A stretch of 9,885 nucleotides of DNA, taken from assembly GCA_964639215.1 (NCBI GenBank), contig CAZXCV010000026.1, positions 1 to 9,885 of the forward strand, given 5' to 3'. Each line of letters opens with the position of its first letter. The first letter of the stretch is position 1. This document shows positions 5,917 through 9,885 of this stretch, piece by piece. The translations under genes and the position numbers were made by a program. Below the pieces are notes generated by a model that did not search any database, was not told where the DNA came from, and was given only the letters and a program-made list of their open reading frames with translations. Source of the DNA: UBA6120 sp964639215 (GTDB taxonomy: Bacteria; Bacillota_I; Bacilli_A; RFN20; CAG-826).

Positions 5917-7406
5917 TTACTGACCTCCACGCTACGATCATCTTTATTAGGTTTTATCTTAGGCTGGCGAATAAGGAAAAAATAGAAAACGACAAAAAGG
6001 ACAACTAAAGCAGCTAGTGAGCCATATAACCAGTACCATCCCTCGTTTCCAATGAAGCCAGTGATTAACAAGATTGGAAAACCAAAGGCAATGGCCGTTG
6101 ATGCGCCAACCACAAGATCGTTTGATGCTGGGGTTTCAAAATTTGGATCCATTTCCCGTAAAATGGAAATACCAGTGCTGACGGTACCCGTGAGATTACC
6201 ATAGAAAGCAAGGAACGCTTCGTCTGGATAATCATGATAAACACGATTAGTAATGTGACGACAGTAGAAAAATGTCACGAGCATACCAACGGCACCTAAG
6301 ACCAAGAGCGTTATAATCATGCCAATTGTAGAAATCATTTCAATATCAATCGCGGTGATTGAGGCAATAATCATAAAGTCGAAAGCGACACCAGCAATCC
6401 GATTAAGCATGAAATCATTCGTATAGGTTCTTTTCATGAGTTTGACTTTTTTGATAAACTTCACGAATTTTTTAACAAACATCGTCATAAACGTCGCGAA
6501 GATAAAGTTAAATCCCCAAATTAAGGGAATAACACTCTTACGGATAAAACCATCAGCGGCTGGAGACATGACTGCTAATAATTGTGCCAGCCCGTACATG
6601 AATAACCAACTGAGCAAATATACTAATCCAACGATTGCCATCTGAACGCTCATCTTATCAACCGACTCCACCACTGGAATCTCATCGCTTCCCTCAACGA
6701 TTGAGGTGAAGACTGGTTTGTTAATGTCTGTGCGCTCAACGCGCTTGATTTTGCCCTTACGGACTAACATATTTAAGTAAATGACACCACCGACAGCGGC
6801 TGACACAAATCCCATCGTGGAAATTGTAAGGCCAAACGAACGACCGCCGATGAAGTTATAAGGGGCACCTTCGTATAACATTCCAATATTGTTAGCTTGT
6901 CCAGGACCTTGACCATATCCCATCGGCAGTAAAACACCAGAATAGGCGGCGATGTCTGTGAATACTAATGCCGCAATGATGGTAATGACAATGCCGACAA
7001 TTCCTTGAATCATATAACTCGTGACTATAAATAAGCCACTCTTGACTGGATTAACCTGTTTCATCTTCCGGGCTTGACCAATTTTTTCTGATCCTTTCAA
7101 ACCCAGAGCTATAAAACCAATCGCAATCATATGGTAGGTCACGACCGACATGAATTCGGTGGTAATCAGCTGCGTACCATCAATGAGAATGTTGAAGCCA
7201 TCGTTTAAAAGATACTTTAACCCTAAACCAAGAAATCCCGCAATAATCGAAGTAGGAATTAATGATTTCTGAATGAATTTGACTTTGCGACGAAGCGTGT
7301 TTGCAAGTAATAGTAATGCGCATAGTAGCACAATTTGAACGACAATCGCCCAATAGCTATTGAAGTCCGATGGTGGTAGTATCGTCAGGATGTTTAATAA
7401 ATTCAT
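5913..7406 (-). CDS. GltS-family sodium:glutamate (carboxylate) symporter
   Basis: Predicted multi-pass inner-membrane secondary transporter of the ESS family, whose best-known member, E. coli GltS, couples glutamate uptake to sodium. Seen (497 residues from the ATG at 7406): roughly 11-13 hydrophobic segments in two halves, each with a re-entrant-loop-like Gly-rich stretch: PMGYGQGPGQANNIG (about 161-175) and YGNLTGTVSTGISI (about 402-415), followed by LREMDPNFETPAS. The central linker (about 212-255) is charged and cytoplasmic-looking. It is longer than E. coli GltS (401). The loops differ from the E. coli form, so glutamate as substrate is not certain. Start: TTG at 7412 is four bases from AAAGGA (7422-7417), the ATG at 7406 is ten; I choose ATG but either is possible. 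The start lies inside the upstream acyltransferase gene, and the stop overlaps the CoADR start as ATGA. Confidence 0.85.
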   Translation of the reverse strand: MNLLNILTILPPSDFNSYWAIVVQIVLLCALLLLANTLRRKVKFIQKSLIPTSIIAGFLGLGLKYLLNDGFNILIDGTQLITTEFMSVVTYHMIAIGFIALGLKGSEKIGQARKMKQVNPVKSGLFIVTSYMIQGIVGIVITIIAALVFTDIAAYSGVLLPMGYGQGPGQANNIGMLYEGAPYNFIGGRSFGLTISTMGFVSAAVGGVIYLNMLVRKGKIKRVERTDINKPVFTSIVEGSDEIPVVESVDKMSVQMAIVGLVYLLSWLFMYGLAQLLAVMSPAADGFIRKSVIPLIWGFNFIFATFMTMFVKKFVKFIKKVKLMKRTYTNDFMLNRIAGVAFDFMIIASITAIDIEMISTIGMIITLLVLGAVGMLVTFFYCRHITNRVYHDYPDEAFLAFYGNLTGTVSTGISILREMDPNFETPASNDLVVGASTAIAFGFPILLITGFIGNEGWYWLYGSLAALVVLFVVFYFFLIRQPKIKPNKDDRSVEVSK

Positions 7407-8616
7407 AATCAATCATTCCTTTCATATATTGGTGATGGTTATGGAGCAGTTGTAATGTAAGCAAATACTGATAGGCCGAAGCTGGATAAGGAATCTTAAA
7501 GATAATCGTCAAATTTCCTTTGACATACACGATGAGTTTCTGACGTGTTTGCATGGCGAAGGAGATGACCTCATCAAATGGATATTCTATTACTTGTTGC
7601 TTCCGTGTTACCTTAAGACCGGTATGATCAATCAACAATTGTTCAGTTTGTTTTTTCGAACGCCGTTTTTCACCAAGCACTGAATAGCGAACCGTACAAT
7701 CATCGCTCAATGTAATTGTCTCAAGATGCTGATTGATATATTGAATATAATCGCACTTGACTTGTTGATCGAGCTTAACTGTATCGTGACGGCCAGAGTC
7801 ATCATTTAGGTAACCAAACACATCATACTGGCCATGATAACCGCATTTTTGGCAACTTAATGAGGAACGGTGACTAACCATCCCAAATGGTTGGTGGCAT
7901 TTAGGACAAGTAAAAACAAGACGGTGCAAACCCTCAGCCTTGCGAAATCCACGATATTTACGAATCGGTTGCTGTTCGTAGGCGTTAATATCTAGTTCTG
8001 TTTTGACGATGTCTGTAATTGCTTCACCTGACAAATTTTGATAGTCAGCGACTTCCATAATCCGTTTAACACGCATACCAGTGGGACCGTATTTGCGATA
8101 GCGTGACCAGCGGGGACTTGAAAAATAAAGACCGTAAGATTCAACAAAAACAACAGGAACTTTTAGTAATTTGATTAGTTTGCCAATAGCTGGTGGCATC
8201 ATCGAGGTCGTTCCATTCATCGTCATATTACCCTCTGGGAAAATACAAACATTCCCACCCTCGTCAATCACGCGCTTAATTCGGGGAACAACGGCGATAT
8301 CACTCATTGATTTTGATTTTGGGATAGGAGCAAAAACATAATCAAGCAACCAACTTGAAAATCCCTTGTTCAGCAGTTGGTCACTCGCAACAAAGTAAAG
8401 TGGAAAGTTAAATAGATTATTACCGAGTAATATATCGAACTCGGTCACGTGATTGATTAAGATCAACATTGGTCCACGTTTCTTAATTCGGTAATAGCGT
8501 GGCTTAAATCGGAAATATAAAAAGATGAATGGAGAAGCAATAATACGCACAATAATTAAAAGGAGCCAGTGGCGTATTCTTACTTTTTTATGTACTTTTC
8601 TTTTTTCTTGTGGCAT
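7357..8616 (-). CDS. PlsC-type acyltransferase fused to a zinc ribbon and a PH-like C-terminal domain
   Basis: Probable membrane-associated lysophospholipid acyltransferase of unknown exact substrate. Seen over 419 residues: a basic N-terminus, a hydrophobic segment (about 17-35), the acyltransferase fold with NHVTEFD (His56, Asp61), VASDQL (76-81) and FPEGN (126-130), then, after residue 230, a zinc ribbon with Cys237-x2-Cys240 and Cys255-x2-Cys258, a linker, and a C-terminal region (about 325-392) with the strand-rich pattern of bacterial PH/GRAM-like domains (IDHTGLKV, EYPFDEV, a final amphipathic helix SAYQYLLTLQLL). A plain PlsC enzyme is about 200-260 residues, so 150 or more are added. 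The only in-frame ATG near the upstream gene is at 8616, six bases after the GNAT stop; its ribosome site is weak, suggesting coupling. The last 16 codons overlap the start of the symporter gene in another frame. The acyltransferase part is firm; the PH-like call is from pattern only. Confidence 0.85.
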   Translation of the reverse strand: MPQEKRKVHKKVRIRHWLLLIIVRIIASPFIFLYFRFKPRYYRIKKRGPMLILINHVTEFDILLGNNLFNFPLYFVASDQLLNKGFSSWLLDYVFAPIPKSKSMSDIAVVPRIKRVIDEGGNVCIFPEGNMTMNGTTSMMPPAIGKLIKLLKVPVVFVESYGLYFSSPRWSRYRKYGPTGMRVKRIMEVADYQNLSGEAITDIVKTELDINAYEQQPIRKYRGFRKAEGLHRLVFTCPKCHQPFGMVSHRSSLSCQKCGYHGQYDVFGYLNDDSGRHDTVKLDQQVKCDYIQYINQHLETITLSDDCTVRYSVLGEKRRSKKQTEQLLIDHTGLKVTRKQQVIEYPFDEVISFAMQTRQKLIVYVKGNLTIIFKIPYPASAYQYLLTLQLLHNHHQYMKGMIDYEFIKHPDDTTTIGLQ

Positions 8617-8622
8617 GGATTT

Positions 8623-9774
8623 CTATAATGGTTTCCAATCGATTGGTCGTAAGAAGCAAGTCCGCTCCTTATGTTTCACATGTTCAAATGATTTCCAGAG
8701 AAGGTTGATGTTGAGATTATCTGATAACTCTGGCCCAGTTTCTGCATAGACAATATTGTTTTTGATCGCGCTCTTGATTGCTTCGGTAAAGAGCATTGCC
8801 AAAATACCAGAATTCTTTAGTTCTGGTTCAACGGCGATTAGTAGCATATCAAGCTTCTTAGCCATTTTTAGTGCACGTAAAAACCCGATGAATCCAAACG
8901 GGAACAAATGACCCTTACTTTTTTTAAGGGCATCGCTAGGTGAGGGAATCATTAATGCAAATCCAACAACTTTTTCATCTTTATCGCAAACGATTTGTAA
9001 ATAATCAAGATTGATGAGTGGAATATATTGCATCGCTAAGTGATCCATAAGATCCTCGGGAATCGGAACATATCCATAGAGGTGATCATAAGCCCGATTC
9101 ATCAAGCTAAGAATCTGATGGATATAAGGTTTCAAATCTTTCATGCGTTTGCTTTTTGGCCTGACGAGATGCACATCAAATCGCTTAGCGGTATATTCAG
9201 CAATTTTTATAAATCGGGGGTCAATCTCTTTCGGGATAAAAACTTTATATTCGTGCCATACGGCATCAGTCACAAATCCTAATTGTTGTAGATGTGTTAC
9301 ATAGTATTCAGCGGTATAAAAAGTCACAAACATATTCTTTTCGTTAAAACCATATGTGAGCAAACCTTCTTTGTCTTGATCAGAGTAACCTAATGGTCCA
9401 TTAATCTCGGTGAGACCATGCTCTTTGCCATAGTCACAAACTGCACCGATCAATGCCGTACTAACAGCTAAATCATCAATAAAATCAATCCGATTGAAGC
9501 GAATGCGTTTTTGCTGATATTTATTATTGGCAAAATGATTGATAATTGCCGCCACGCGCCCAACAACTTTCTTTCCTCGATATGCCAAGAAAAGCCGAAA
9601 ATCGCAATAGCGACTAGCTGGATTTTTGGTAGGGGTTAAATTATTGACTTCATCTTCGAAAATATATGGCGTGAAGTAAGGGTTATCGCGGTATAATTTC
9701 GTCGGAAAATCGATAAATTTTCGTAAATCACGTTTTGAGGTAACAATTCTAATTTCAACGTTTTGATGGTTCAT
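8623..9774 (-). CDS. GNAT-superfamily protein of the YghO / bacterial-ceramide-synthase-like family
   Basis: Uncharacterised acyl-CoA-dependent acyltransferase candidate. Seen over 383 residues: the opening EIRIVTSKRDLRKFIDFPTKLY, the block NPASRYCDFRLFLAYR (51-66), VVGRVAAIINH (70-80), IDFIDD (96-101), GPLGYSDQDKEGLL (126-139), and a second half with a GNAT-like core (VVGFALMIPS, 269-278, and ETGPELSDNLNINLLW, 345-360). This arrangement matches, from memory, the roughly 380-390 residue family containing E. coli YghO and the GNAT-type ceramide synthase of Caulobacter; that link is recall, not alignment. No signal peptide or membrane segment is obvious. Start: the frame is open to 9816, but the ATG at 9774 has AAAGGA seven bases upstream and gives the usual family N-terminus. 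It is first in the minus-strand run, after a terminator at 9844-9872, and ends six bases before the zinc-ribbon acyltransferase gene. No serine palmitoyltransferase is in this window, so ceramide is only a possibility. Confidence 0.75.
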   Translation of the reverse strand: MNHQNVEIRIVTSKRDLRKFIDFPTKLYRDNPYFTPYIFEDEVNNLTPTKNPASRYCDFRLFLAYRGKKVVGRVAAIINHFANNKYQQKRIRFNRIDFIDDLAVSTALIGAVCDYGKEHGLTEINGPLGYSDQDKEGLLTYGFNEKNMFVTFYTAEYYVTHLQQLGFVTDAVWHEYKVFIPKEIDPRFIKIAEYTAKRFDVHLVRPKSKRMKDLKPYIHQILSLMNRAYDHLYGYVPIPEDLMDHLAMQYIPLINLDYLQIVCDKDEKVVGFALMIPSPSDALKKSKGHLFPFGFIGFLRALKMAKKLDMLLIAVEPELKNSGILAMLFTEAIKSAIKNNIVYAETGPELSDNLNINLLWKSFEHVKHKERTCFLRPIDWKPL

Positions 9775-9781
9775 ATTAAAA

Positions 9782-9787
9782 TCCTTT
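9782..9787 (-). promoter_or_regulatory. Ribosome binding site deciding the GNAT gene start
   Basis: Minus-strand AAAGGA ends seven bases before the ATG at 9774. The in-frame ATG codons further upstream (9804 and 9816) have no such site, so the shorter 383-residue protein is favoured. Confidence 0.75.
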
Positions 9788-9797
9788 ATAAAATAAT

Positions 9798-9833
9798 TTA
9801 ACATAGTTAACAACATTAACTAAGCACTTTCAA
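9798..9833 (-). promoter_or_regulatory. Candidate promoter/operator region of the minus-strand gene run
   Basis: Between the terminator at 9844-9872 and the GNAT start lies the only space for a promoter of the run. Minus-strand TTGAAA (9833-9828, five of six matches to TTGACA) is followed after 17 bases by TTAACT (9810-9805, a weak -10, three of six). Around it are three alternating half-sites on the plus strand: ttaac (9798-9802), gttaa (9806-9810) and ttaac (9816-9820). These make two overlapping inverted repeats and could bind a regulator. The evidence is thin. Confidence 0.3.
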
Positions 9834-9843
9834 TGGAATAGAT

Positions 9844-9872
9844 AAAAAAATAACGCATCATCGATGCGTTAT
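9844..9872 (-). terminator. Rho-independent terminator of a minus-strand transcript entering from the right
   Basis: A perfect 10 bp stem, ataacgcatc (9850-9859) with gatgcgttat (9863-9872), encloses a three-base loop. On the minus strand it is followed by a run of seven T (9850-9844); on the plus strand no T run follows. It therefore ends a leftward transcript from a gene just beyond the window, and marks the start of a new unit at the GNAT gene. A leader attenuator is the alternative reading. Confidence 0.75.
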
Positions 9873-9885
9873 ATGTGTGCTGGCG

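Noticed and set aside
9784..9813. Minus-strand TTGTTA and TATAAA 17 bases apart before the GNAT gene, considered as its promoter
   Set aside because: Transcription would start after the AAAGGA ribosome site, nearly at the ATG, so the mRNA would lose that site.
9775..9816. Longer GNAT protein starting at ATG 9816 or 9804
   Set aside because: No ribosome site precedes those codons, while AAAGGA precisely precedes ATG 9774, and the extra residues overlap the likely promoter.

Overview
The window looks like chromosomal DNA of a low-to-moderate GC Gram-positive-type bacterium (Bacillota, or a walled/ancestral Mycoplasmatota lineage such as the Acholeplasmatales/Izemoplasmatales). Reasons: CCA-encoding tRNA-Asp and tRNA-Gly, a Firmicutes-type enolase, AGGAGG-like ribosome binding sites, many short overlaps between genes, and TGA used as a normal stop codon (so not the Mycoplasma code). 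The exact lineage is inferred from memory of families, not from a search. No phage, transposon, CRISPR or resistance gene is visible, and base composition looks even throughout.

Left edge, plus strand (1-830): the end of a tRNA cluster (tRNA-Asp, tRNA-Gly) followed by an XTP/dITP pyrophosphatase gene of the RdgB/HAM1 family. A hairpin with A and T runs on either side (about 831-864) closes this side and also serves the genes coming from the right, so it is probably a two-way terminator.

The rest, minus strand (9774 down to 876): seven genes all read leftwards, nearly without gaps. In order of transcription they are: a GNAT-superfamily protein of the YghO / bacterial-ceramide-synthase-like family; a PlsC-type acyltransferase carrying a zinc ribbon and a PH-like C-terminal domain; a GltS-family sodium:carboxylate symporter; a CoA-disulfide/persulfide reductase fused to rhodanese; a GT4 glycosyltransferase; a second PlsC-type acyltransferase; and enolase. 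Junctions are tight (6 bp gap, about 50 bp overlap, ATGA overlap, 45-57 bp gap, ATGA overlap), and enolase follows after 68 bp with its own probable promoter. A strong terminator for a minus-strand transcript at 9844-9872 separates this run from whatever lies to the right.

The run divides into three themes. Four genes (GNAT, acyltransferase, GT4, acyltransferase) point to membrane lipid or glycolipid modification. Two translationally coupled genes (GltS-like transporter and CoADR-rhodanese) point to uptake linked to thiol/persulfide redox. Enolase is central glycolysis and probably an independent unit. The most useful leads are the acyltransferase-zinc ribbon-PH fusion, its neighbour of the ceramide-synthase-like GNAT family, the coupled transporter/persulfide reductase pair, and the unusual 50 bp out-of-frame gene overlap. 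Start codons were revised from the longest open frames for rdgB, eno, the glycosyltransferase, the symporter and the GNAT gene, using ribosome binding sites and family N-termini.
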